Of a stretch of 10,657 bases of DNA, positions 1 to 6,405 are shown piece after piece (the stretch's first letter is position 1; every line of letters begins with the position of its first letter). The translations under genes were made by a program, and so were the position numbers. Under the pieces are notes generated by a model. That model was not told the origin of the DNA. It did no database searches and worked only from the letters and a program-made list of their open reading frames with translations. The stretch is taken from contig UQFC01000098.1 of NCBI GenBank assembly GCA_900540335.1, positions 1 to 10,657 on the forward strand, in the 5' to 3' direction. The stretch is from an uncultured Clostridium sp. Its GTDB lineage: Bacteria; Bacillota; Clostridia; Lachnospirales; Lachnospiraceae.

Positions 1-13
1 TTTCTTTTCCAAA

Positions 14-358
14 TCACACACCCCCTATCACTACATGCTCCAGAACCTGATTGACAGCAGCTTCATAAGTTTTCCACTCCTGAGTCTTTTCTTTCAGAAG
101 CTTTTTTCCATGCGGGGTAATGGCATAGTATTTGCGAACCTTGCCGGTGTCTGCAGTCTGCTGAAAGCTGGTGACAGCGCCCTGTTGTTCCAGGGTGTGA
201 AGAATGGGATAGAGGGTTCCTTCTTTTAGCTGAAAAACATTCTGGCTGCGCTGTTCCATCAGCCGGATCATCTGATAGCCATACAGGGGTTCTTCCTCCA
301 ACAGCTTTAATATCAGCATGGAAGTACCAATCGTCATGTATCGTTTATCCATAGGCAT
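14..358 (-). CDS. PadR-family transcriptional repressor
   Basis: This 114-residue cytoplasmic regulator has the size and layout of small PadR proteins. The N-terminal winged helix-turn-helix covers about residues 8-85. It includes the typical segment around LLEEEPLYGYQMI and the hallmark KEGTLYPILHTLEQQG, followed by the wing with RKYYAITPHGKK. A short C-terminal helix (about 88-110) would be the dimerization element. AGGAGG lies at 363-368 on the minus strand, 4 bases before the ATG at 358 and 10 bases before a second in-frame ATG at 352, so residue 3 could be the true start. The promoter and a long inverted repeat lie directly upstream, which points to autorepression. The stop (14-16) can overlap a GTG at 17-15 as GTGA, so a co-transcribed gene may follow beyond the window edge; that is only a hint. 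PadR proteins often respond to hydrophobic or aromatic ligands or envelope stress, but the effector here is unknown. Confidence 0.93.
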   Translation of the reverse strand: MPMDKRYMTIGTSMLILKLLEEEPLYGYQMIRLMEQRSQNVFQLKEGTLYPILHTLEQQGAVTSFQQTADTGKVRKYYAITPHGKKLLKEKTQEWKTYEAAVNQVLEHVVIGGV

Positions 359-372
359 GCATCCTCCTTTTT

Positions 373-423
373 ATATATAGGTAATCTAGGTATATAAAAA
401 TTATACCTAGATTACCTATATAT
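373..423. repeat. Perfect 22-base inverted repeat, probable PadR operator
   Basis: The arms at 373-394 and 402-423 are exact reverse complements, separated by a 7-base A/T spacer (395-401). Each arm holds two copies of the hexamer TAGGTA (or its complement TACCTA) separated by 3 bases, so the element presents four hexamers, two in each orientation. It covers the -10, the whole spacer and the start region of the minus-strand promoter. Its position suits an autoregulatory operator for the adjacent PadR dimer; the repeat is seen directly, the binding is inferred. The separate plus-strand promoter at 483-511 lies outside it. Confidence 0.82.
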
Positions 424-428
424 GTCAA
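400..428 (-). promoter_or_regulatory. Consensus sigma-A promoter of the padR-like gene
   Basis: Read on the minus strand, TTGACA (428-423) is followed by exactly 17 bases and TATAAT (405-400). Both hexamers are perfect consensus. Transcription would start near 393, giving a 5' leader of about 35 bases before the start codon at 358. The spacer and -10 lie inside the inverted repeat at 373-423, so a bound repressor would block RNA polymerase directly. Confidence 0.88.
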
Positions 429-482
429 GAAAATCGATCAGCTACAATAAAATAACTGTACCTTTTCCAACCAGATAGATGT

Positions 483-511
483 TTGATATTTCAGACGGAA
501 CGCGGTATAGT
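483..511 (+). promoter_or_regulatory. Sigma-A promoter of the YitT-family gene
   Basis: TTGATA (483-488), 17 bases, then TATAGT (506-511): each hexamer differs from consensus at one position. The start point would be near 518, giving a leader of about 110 bases. This promoter lies downstream of the farthest in-frame ATG (479), which argues that the ATG at 479 is not used and that the gene starts at 629. Confidence 0.6.
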
Positions 512-521
512 CGTGTCTGGC

Positions 522-546
522 AGACCGGGCGTCTGCCCGCCGGTCT
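522..546 (+). other. GC-rich hairpin at the 5' end of the YitT-family leader
   Basis: AGACCGG (522-528) pairs with CCGGTCT (540-546) across an 11-base loop. The loop can instead pair as GGGC with GCCC, and CAGAC (521-525) can pair with GTCTG (531-535), so several exclusive foldings exist. The hairpin would sit within a few bases of the predicted transcript start. There are only four T residues after it, so it is a weak candidate terminator or attenuator, or a 5' stabilizing stem. It matches no riboswitch class that I recognise. Nothing else clear is visible between the promoter and the ribosome binding site. Confidence 0.35.
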
Positions 547-628
547 TTTGGCTGGCATTTTATACAGGAATGATGAACCTGAAAAAAAGAATAAAAGACA
601 GCAGCAAAGGGGCTGCAAAGGGGAAGGT

Positions 629-1498
629 ATGGCTATCAAGCAAATTGAAAATCCGGTTGCGAGGAAGCTGGCGGAGTATGGACTGATTACAATCAGTATC
701 TGGATCATGGTAGTGGGAATTTATTTTTTCAAATTTCCCAACAATTTTGCATTTGGAGGCGTGACTGGTTTTTCTACGGTAATCAGCAAGATTACCCACT
801 GGTCAGCCAGTGATTTCACATTCATTGTAAATACCGGGCTTCTGGTAGTAGGTTTTCTGTTTCTGGGACGGGATGTGGGGATTAAGACCGTATATGCCAG
901 TATGCTGATGTCAGTCAGCCTTTCTATGCTGGAGAGAATTTACCCCATGCACTCTCCGTTAACCTATGAGCCGATGCTGGAACTGGTATTCGCTGTATTC
1001 CTGCCGGCGGTAGGATCTGCGATTCTGTTTAATATCGGAGCATCCAGCGGCGGAACTGATATTATTGCCATGATACTGAAAAGTCATTCCAGCTTGAATA
1101 TCGGAAGCGCGCTGTTTTTAGTAGATGTGGCATCGGTGCTGATGGCATTTTTTGTAATCGGTCCGACAACGGGACTGTATTCCACCCTGGGACTGATGGC
1201 CAAATCTCTGGCAATTGACGGTGTAATCGAGAATATTAATCAGTGCAAATGCTTTAATATTATTTGCGACGATCCGGATCCCATCTGCCATTTTATTATT
1301 CATGAGCTTCACAGAAGCGCTACGGTTTACAAGGCAGAGGGAGCATTTTCCCACCACAGCAAGACGGTGGTTATGACAACCATGAAGAGGGGACAGGCAG
1401 TCCGGCTGAGAAACTTTATCCGGAAGACAGAGCCGACTGCATTTATTCTGATTTCCAATTCCAGTGAGATTATCGGAAAGGGATTTTTAAGCAACTAG
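629..1498 (+). CDS. YitT-family integral membrane protein (DUF161/DUF2179)
   Basis: This 289-residue protein has the two-part layout of the YitT family. The N-terminal membrane half has hydrophobic segments around residues 20-43, 65-83, 87-105, 118-140 and 155-180, and carries the family signature GASSGGTDI near residue 137. A soluble C-terminal DUF2179 domain (about 206-289) has the HRSATVYKAEGAF and TAFILIS...IIGKGF signatures. The start at 629 (MAIKQ) is preferred over the in-frame ATG at 479. It has a GGGGAAGG ribosome binding site just upstream, gives the usual family length, and lies downstream of the predicted promoter, whereas the extra 50 residues look like translated leader. The biochemical role of the family is not established; transport or export has been suggested, and the C-terminal domain may bind a ligand. 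It lies divergent from the PadR gene and 87 bases before the ABC permease. Confidence 0.92.
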   Translation: MAIKQIENPVARKLAEYGLITISIWIMVVGIYFFKFPNNFAFGGVTGFSTVISKITHWSASDFTFIVNTGLLVVGFLFLGRDVGIKTVYASMLMSVSLSMLERIYPMHSPLTYEPMLELVFAVFLPAVGSAILFNIGASSGGTDIIAMILKSHSSLNIGSALFLVDVASVLMAFFVIGPTTGLYSTLGLMAKSLAIDGVIENINQCKCFNIICDDPDPICHFIIHELHRSATVYKAEGAFSHHSKTVVMTTMKRGQAVRLRNFIRKTEPTAFILISNSSEIIGKGFLSN

Positions 1499-1499
1499 A

Positions 1500-1517
1500 C
1501 CGGCCGGAGTCTGCCGG
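1500..1517 (+). other. Small GC-rich hairpin after the YitT-family gene
   Basis: CCGGC (1500-1504) pairs with GCCGG (1513-1517) across an 8-base loop just after the stop codon. No T-run follows, so this is not a convincing intrinsic terminator. The gap up to 1585 shows no convincing promoter, so the downstream permease may be read through from the YitT promoter. Confidence 0.25.
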
Positions 1518-1585
1518 ACCAAAGGGGAAGCGTCCGCATATAGTAGAAGTATCAGTGATGCATCTGCTTTATGAGGAGGAACCCT

Positions 1586-2389
1586 ATGGAATATCAGGAA
1601 ATGCCCGGGGCAACAAAGGCCCAGAGGGAATTTATTGAACAGGAACAAATGCATAAGAAAAAAGTAGCGGTCTGGCGCACGATGCTGCTGGTACTCCTGC
1701 TTGCCCTGTGGGAACTCTGTACGAGACTGGGAATGATGGATGCTTTCATTTTCAGTTCACCGTCCAGAGTTCTCTTGTGTTTCTGGAGAATGGTACGGGA
1801 TAGAAGTATCTTTGGACATATTGGAATTACGCTGATGGAAACCCTGGTAAGCTTTCTGATTGTGACGGCAGCAGGAACGGCGGCAGCGGTTGGGCTCTGG
1901 TCCAGCCGGAGCGCATCGGAGATTCTGGAGCCGTATCTGGTCATGCTGAACAGCCTTCCCAAGTCGGCCCTGGCTCCCATGCTGATTGTCTGGCTGGGCA
2001 ATCATGTGTATACCATTGTGGCAGCAGCCGTTTCCGTGGCGCTGTTTGGATCCATTCTGACGCTTCACACAGGATTTCAAAGTGTAGATCCGGAAAAAAT
2101 CAAGCTGATTTATTCTCTTGGGGGAAGCCGCCGGGATGTGCTTTCAAAGGTGCTTCTGCCCGGCTCAGTTCCCCTGCTGATCAGCAATATGAAGGTCAAC
2201 ATCGGGCTCTGCCTGGTCGGGGTTATTATCGGAGAGTTCCTGGCAGCGCAAAAAGGACTTGGATATCTGATTATTTATGGAAGCCAGGTTTTTCAGCTGG
2301 ATCTGGTTATGACATCTATTGTCCTGCTGTGTCTGTTCTCCACGGTTTTGTATAAGGGAATCGGGTGGCTGGAAAAAAGGGTGAAATAA
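1586..2389 (+). CDS. ABC transporter permease, SsuC/TauC (BPD_transp_1) class
   Basis: This 267-residue inner-membrane subunit resembles permeases for sulfonates, taurine, nitrate or thiamine precursors. After a polar N-terminal tail of about 30 residues come about six hydrophobic segments (approximately 31-54, 84-106, 115-140, 145-165, 198-222 and 232-255). The cytoplasmic EAA loop that docks on the ATPase lies near residues 172-192, with the conserved glycine at about 179-180 and the LP pair at 191-192. MLNSLPKSALAPM is typical of this class. The start is fixed at 1586 because AGGAGG (1574-1579) lies 6 bases upstream; the in-frame ATG at 1571 would overlap this ribosome binding site. Such permeases are normally encoded beside an ATPase and a binding protein, but neither is in the window. 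It may use components encoded elsewhere or be left over from a partial operon. The substrate cannot be told. Confidence 0.88.
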   Translation: MEYQEMPGATKAQREFIEQEQMHKKKVAVWRTMLLVLLLALWELCTRLGMMDAFIFSSPSRVLLCFWRMVRDRSIFGHIGITLMETLVSFLIVTAAGTAAAVGLWSSRSASEILEPYLVMLNSLPKSALAPMLIVWLGNHVYTIVAAAVSVALFGSILTLHTGFQSVDPEKIKLIYSLGGSRRDVLSKVLLPGSVPLLISNMKVNIGLCLVGVIIGEFLAAQKGLGYLIIYGSQVFQLDLVMTSIVLLCLFSTVLYKGIGWLEKRVK

Positions 2390-2401
2390 ACAGCGGTATC
2401 C

Positions 2402-2423
2402 GGAAAACGGAAAACGGGAAAAA
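2402..2423 (+). repeat. Tandem GGAAAAC heptamers upstream of the kinase promoter
   Basis: GGAAAAC occurs at 2402-2408 and again immediately at 2409-2415, followed by the variant GGGAAAAA at 2416-2423. The A-tracts repeat every 7 bases and end 8 bases before the -35 hexamer at 2432. This could be an activator site or an UP-like element, or chance low-complexity sequence. Confidence 0.45.
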
Positions 2424-2431
2424 GGTTGCAG

Positions 2432-2460
2432 TTGTACATGGGATCAAAATCATGTATAAT
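2432..2460 (+). promoter_or_regulatory. Promoter and overlapping dyad of the two-component operon
   Basis: TTGTAC (2432-2437, weak -35), 17 bases, TATAAT (2455-2460, perfect -10). Transcription would begin near 2467. An inverted repeat TACATG (2435-2440) / CATGTA (2451-2456) with a 10-base centre spans both hexamers, so a bound dimer would occlude the promoter. The weak -35 also fits a promoter that needs an activator. The protein bound is unknown. Confidence 0.6.
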
Positions 2461-2501
2461 AGAAATCAGTCAATTGCTGTGAAAAGGAAGGACGATAAGC
2501 T

Positions 2502-4031
2502 GTGAATCATAGAGTATTCGCAGAACTCAGGGGGGAAAGGAATCGCCATATGAAATCCATTCGCAGAGTAATCCGGCAGAACCATCTGGTTGTTATGCTG
2601 CTGACCAGTATGTTTATTGTAGTTAATATACTAGTATATACTGCAACCTACAGTACCTACCAGAAGCTTCTTCGTGATTATCAGGAAATAAACGAGCTGT
2701 TTACCATTAACAATGACAGAAAGACCAGCTTTACTCTCTACAGCAAGAGCCATGATGACGGAGCTTTGCAGCAGTATTATGATTCCAGTGCGCGGCTGGA
2801 AAAGGGGCTGGAAAAGCTGGAAGGACAGATGCAGGGAGATCTGGAATGCAAAATGCTGTACCGGATTCTCTGTCAGGTGATGGATTACCGGTTTGAAATG
2901 GCGGAATCCTACATTCAGCCGGGGAAAGCATACAATCCGGGAATATTGGAGGAGCTGGATGAGGTAGATCTGACGACAGACCGGTGTCTGAATCAGCTGG
3001 TAAGCCGGTATCTGGAGTATTTAAACACCAGCTTTGGTGATTTCAGCCGCCATATGAATTCTGTGAATATTGTGCTGAATCTGGCATTGATAGGAGGATG
3101 CCTGTTCAGTCTTCTGCTGAATTACTACATGAACCGGCGGGTGCTGTTTTCCATTGAAGATCTGACCAGAGCCGCCCAGGAGATCACCAGCAAGAACTTT
3201 GAGGCCGAGGATATTAGGAAAACGAGTTTTGAGGAGCTGAATCAGGTTTCCGGTGCCTTCGATCAGATGAAGCACACAATCCGGAACATGATTACAGAGC
3301 TGAATGAAACCCACCAGATGAAGGAAAGACTGGCAGAGGCAAAGATTCGGGAACTGCAGATGCAGATGAATCCCCATTTTCTCTTTAATACACTGAGTCT
3401 TGTGATCCGGAGTATTCAGCTGGGAGAGAGAGACACCTCCATTCAGCTGGTCAAGGCTATTTCTAAAATTCTGCGCAGCAGTATTGAAATTAAAACAACC
3501 TCAATTCCATTAGATGATGAAATTGAACTTCTGCAGGCATATCTGTACATTCAGAAGCTGCATTTGAAGGGAAGAATCACGTTTTGTCTGGACGTAAGAA
3601 AATCTTTTCTGGAGAACGCCTTTCAGATTCCGCCCCTGACCATTCAGCCGCTGGTGGAAAACAGCATCCAGCACGGTTTGAAGGATCGGGTAAGCGGAGG
3701 AAAGGTGGATATTCTGATTACAGAAAAGCCGGATTATATGGAGGTTGTGGTAGCAGATAACGGAGTAGGATTTCCGGAACACGGCGAGAGGGAGCCGGAG
3801 CATGAGGACGGACTGCAGAAGCAGAACAGCAGAGAGGGCCGCGGGCAGACGGTGATTACCAGAACTTCCATCGGGCTGAATAATGTGAGAGAACGTCTGG
3901 AGCTGTTTTACAGGAAAGAGGATGTTCTTCAGATTGAACGGATAGACGGAATCACAAAAATAACCCTGAAGCTTTATAAAACTGAGGACGACAGGCAAAA
4001 GAGACAGGAGGAAAACGTATGCTGCGAGTGA
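2502..4031 (+). CDS. Membrane sensor histidine kinase, YesM/LytS-like (His_kinase family)
   Basis: This is a 509-residue kinase from the GTG at 2502. TM1 lies at about residues 28-47, an extracellular segment at 48-188, TM2 at 190-210, HAMP at about 211-265, a coiled linker follows, then the His_kinase domain with QMNPHFLFNTLSL (phospho-acceptor His292). The HATPase domain shows the N box LVENSIQHG (Asn387), the G1 box DNGVGF (Asp419) and the G2 box GLNNVRERL (from about 458). The extracellular part, about 140 residues, is polar and helix-rich. It is much smaller than the dCache domain common in YesM proteins and suits protein-protein sensing. The start is uncertain: ATG at 2550 (MKSIRR) has GGGGGGAAAGG upstream and would give 493 residues, while the GTG has AAGGAAGGA 10 bases upstream. 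Its end overlaps the response regulator gene by 13 bases, so the two are translated together and are surely partners. Confidence 0.95.
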   Translation: MNHRVFAELRGERNRHMKSIRRVIRQNHLVVMLLTSMFIVVNILVYTATYSTYQKLLRDYQEINELFTINNDRKTSFTLYSKSHDDGALQQYYDSSARLEKGLEKLEGQMQGDLECKMLYRILCQVMDYRFEMAESYIQPGKAYNPGILEELDEVDLTTDRCLNQLVSRYLEYLNTSFGDFSRHMNSVNIVLNLALIGGCLFSLLLNYYMNRRVLFSIEDLTRAAQEITSKNFEAEDIRKTSFEELNQVSGAFDQMKHTIRNMITELNETHQMKERLAEAKIRELQMQMNPHFLFNTLSLVIRSIQLGERDTSIQLVKAISKILRSSIEIKTTSIPLDDEIELLQAYLYIQKLHLKGRITFCLDVRKSFLENAFQIPPLTIQPLVENSIQHGLKDRVSGGKVDILITEKPDYMEVVVADNGVGFPEHGEREPEHEDGLQKQNSREGRGQTVITRTSIGLNNVRERLELFYRKEDVLQIERIDGITKITLKLYKTEDDRQKRQEENVCCE

Positions 4032-5242
4032 TACTGGCGGATGATGAACAATATGAGCGGGAATATCTGGAGCGGATAATCAGGGAAAGCTATCCGGGCC
4101 TTCTGGAAATTGTAGATATGGCGGTAGACGGAGTCGATCTGATGGAAAAGCTGGAAAGATGCAAGCCTCACATCGTTCTTCTGGATATTAAAATGCCCAG
4201 AATGAACGGGCTGGAGGCGGCAGATCAGATTCGAAAGAAGTATCCGGATATTCAGACGGTGGTAATTTCTGCCTACAGTGATTTTGCATTTGCCAAGCAG
4301 GCCTTGAAGCTGGGAGTGACAGATTATCTGCTGAAGCCGTATATGGACTCGGAGCTTCGTGAAACTCTGGATAAAGTAATTTCCCGTTCCAGAGAGCGGG
4401 AGGATTCCCTGGATCTTCTGTCTTATTCCGGAACGGAACAGGATTCCAATGGTTTTGATTTTTACCGGGATCTGGAAAAAGACCTGCTGTGGAATCTGTT
4501 TTTCCGGAGAATGGAAGAGGAAACGATGGAACGGAGGCTGTCTTTGTGGGAGATTGGAGAGGGCTGGATGAAGGTGGTATTGATTTCCAGTCCGGCCTTT
4601 GTATCTATGGGAGGATTTTCCCAGGAGGTTTTGAAGAATTATTTCCACATGACCGGGGTAAAGGTGCTTAACAGCATCTGGATGGATCAGATGGCGATTC
4701 TTCTGTATTCGGAGCAGGAGGATGCTTTTACAGAGCTGACAGGCTGTATCAGGAGAGCAAGGGATTATCTGGCAGGAGAAAGCAGGATTCCGGTAGCCTG
4801 CGGAGTCAGCGGAACCTGCAGACGGCCGGAGGAGCTTTGGAAGGCTTACGAGGAGGCCGCCTCCTATATTCGTGATTATTACGGAGATGAGATACGCCGC
4901 TCCTTTGTGGAGAGGACGGAAGGAATGAAACGGATTTGTCAGCTTGAGGAACAAATCAGCGCGGCTCTTGCTGCAGAAGAGCGGGAGGACGGGGAAGAGC
5001 TGTTAACGGAGCTGATAGAAGAGCTGGAAAGACATCTGATGTATCAGGATCTGGCTGTGAAACTGAATTTCGGGAGAAGTCTGATGACGATTATCCGGAA
5101 TATTAATCAGATGCCGGGAATCCGGGTGAAAACCACAGAGGCTGTAGCCAGATTTGAAAAGCTGGGACAGCTGAATTTCAGCGGTGACAACCTGAAATAC
5201 CATACAGACTATTTTTCAGAAATGAAAATCCAGAAGGTTTGA
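4019..5242 (+). CDS. Response regulator, YesN-like, lacking the AraC DNA-binding domain
   Basis: This 407-residue regulator has an intact receiver domain at about residues 1-122, with acidic pocket Asp8/Asp9, phospho-acceptor Asp56 in LLDIKMPRMNG, Ser84 and Lys106 in LLKPY. Residues about 140-300 resemble the degenerate GGDEF-like middle region of YesN proteins (WMDQMAILLY, then ACGVSG...LWKAYEEA). A helical segment follows at about 310-380. Typical YesN regulators are around 500-540 residues and end in an AraC-type double helix-turn-helix of about 110 residues. Here the protein stops right after the helical region, and the DNA after the TGA leads directly into the next gene, with no HTH remnant visible. 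AGGAGG at 4006-4011 lies 7 bases before the ATG. The gene overlaps the kinase gene by 13 bases. Output may be by protein contact, or the domain may have been lost; this is inference. Confidence 0.93.
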   Translation: MLRVILADDEQYEREYLERIIRESYPGLLEIVDMAVDGVDLMEKLERCKPHIVLLDIKMPRMNGLEAADQIRKKYPDIQTVVISAYSDFAFAKQALKLGVTDYLLKPYMDSELRETLDKVISRSREREDSLDLLSYSGTEQDSNGFDFYRDLEKDLLWNLFFRRMEEETMERRLSLWEIGEGWMKVVLISSPAFVSMGGFSQEVLKNYFHMTGVKVLNSIWMDQMAILLYSEQEDAFTELTGCIRRARDYLAGESRIPVACGVSGTCRRPEELWKAYEEAASYIRDYYGDEIRRSFVERTEGMKRICQLEEQISAALAAEEREDGEELLTELIEELERHLMYQDLAVKLNFGRSLMTIIRNINQMPGIRVKTTEAVARFEKLGQLNFSGDNLKYHTDYFSEMKIQKV

Positions 5243-5264
5243 TCGAAAAGCGGAGGAGAAGCGG

Positions 5265-6302
5265 ATGAGAGAAAATCTGCGGCTTGTCCTGTTTGCGGCA
5301 GCGGTTTCCCTGGCAGGAGTGTCCGGGCTGACAGGCTGCGGGGCGGCATTACAGGGGAAGCGGGAGGAAAATCAGAGGGTAACAGAGCCTGAGCTGGTTC
5401 TTTGTTATGGAGAGGTAAATCAGGAAGGTCATATTATGACAGAGTCCGCCAAGTATTTTGCAGGGCGGGTGGAGGAGCTGAGCGGCGGACGGATGGTCGT
5501 GGAAATTTATCCGTCAGGCCAGATGGGAGATGATGCTCAGTGCTATGACGCAATGAAAATGGGCGCTCTGGATCTGTACCGGGGAAACAGCGCTTCTCTG
5601 GCAGAGTGCGGGGAACTGATGATTTCTGCTCTGGCCCTGCCTTATCTTTTCCGGGATCGGGAGCATTTCTGGAAAGTGTGTAAAAGTGACCTTGGAAGGG
5701 AAATCCTGGAGGATATTCAGAACCATGATACCGGTATGATTGGACTTGCATATCTGGATGAAGGGGCAAGGAATTTTTTCACGACAGATTCCCCTGTAAG
5801 AAGACTGGAGGATATGAAGAACCGGAAGATCAGAATGCAGATTTCGGATCTGATGGAGGATACCGTGTCTGCTCTTGGAGCAAAGGCAGTTCCCATTTCC
5901 TATGCAGAGCTGTATACGGCTTTGGAATCCGGAAGCGTGGAAGGGGCGGAAAATCCACCGGTCAGCTATTACTGCAACCGGTTTTATGAGGTGGCTCCCT
6001 ATTATGTCAAGGACTGCCATACCTATGCGCCAGGGGTGATTCTGGCCAGTCAGGTAACCTGGAAGAATTTGACACAAGAGCAGAGACAGGTGCTTTTAAA
6101 GGCGGCAGAGCTTACCCAGGAATACAATAAAAGAGAGATTGAACAGGCAGACGAGCAGGCCTACAAAAATCTGGAGTGGATGGGAGTAGAGATTACAGAA
6201 GTGGAGGATCCGGAGGCGTGGAGAGAGGCCATGAAACCGGTTTATGAAAAATATGGTTCCAGATTCTGGCGTGTTATCCAGAGAGTGGAGGCTATGGAAT
6301 AA
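5265..6302 (+). CDS. dctP: TRAP-type solute-binding lipoprotein (DctP family), kinase-linked copy
   Basis: This 345-residue extracytoplasmic binding protein has a lipoprotein signal ending in the lipobox LTGC (lipidated Cys25). The body is a DctP fold: GGRMVVEIYPSGQMGDD near the N-terminus, the ligand-binding arginine in KIRMQ (Arg190), then AELYTALESGSVEGAENPP with the conserved Asn230, which in this family helps hold the ligand carboxylate. GGAGGAG (5252-5258) lies 6 bases before the ATG, and the gene starts 22 bases after the response regulator stop. It is in the kinase operon, separated from the transporter genes by the isomerase gene and by a promoter, and a different DctP sits with DctQM. 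This suggests a receptor that reports ligand to the kinase rather than, or as well as, feeding the transporter. That role is inferred; simple redundancy is the alternative. Confidence 0.9.
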   Translation: MRENLRLVLFAAAVSLAGVSGLTGCGAALQGKREENQRVTEPELVLCYGEVNQEGHIMTESAKYFAGRVEELSGGRMVVEIYPSGQMGDDAQCYDAMKMGALDLYRGNSASLAECGELMISALALPYLFRDREHFWKVCKSDLGREILEDIQNHDTGMIGLAYLDEGARNFFTTDSPVRRLEDMKNRKIRMQISDLMEDTVSALGAKAVPISYAELYTALESGSVEGAENPPVSYYCNRFYEVAPYYVKDCHTYAPGVILASQVTWKNLTQEQRQVLLKAAELTQEYNKREIEQADEQAYKNLEWMGVEITEVEDPEAWREAMKPVYEKYGSRFWRVIQRVEAME

Positions 6303-6405
6303 GAAGACTGAAAGGAAAGCGGGCAGGTCAGGAAACGAAAGGTACAGAAGGCAACGATGACTGCAGATGCAGCACGATATAATGACAGACAAAGGAGAAG
6401 ATACG

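Noticed and set aside
479..628. Fifty-residue N-terminal extension of the YitT-family protein from the ATG at 479
   Set aside because: It lies upstream of and across a good promoter (483-511), encodes a low-complexity polar stretch unlike the family, and the ATG at 629 has the ribosome binding site and gives the normal length.
1571..1585. ATG at 1571 as start of the ABC permease
   Set aside because: It overlaps the AGGAGG ribosome binding site at 1574-1579, which serves the ATG at 1586.
3974..4954. Long open frame on the minus strand (326 codons) opposite the response regulator gene
   Set aside because: Composition is biased to His, Gln, Ser and Leu, as expected from reading a coding strand backwards; the plus strand carries an unmistakable receiver domain there and no ribosome binding site supports the minus frame.
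6378..6383. TATAAT just before the isomerase-like gene as a separate promoter
   Set aside because: The bases at the -35 position (CGATGA at 17-base spacing) do not resemble TTGACA, so a promoter is not supported; the gene is better read as part of the upstream operon.
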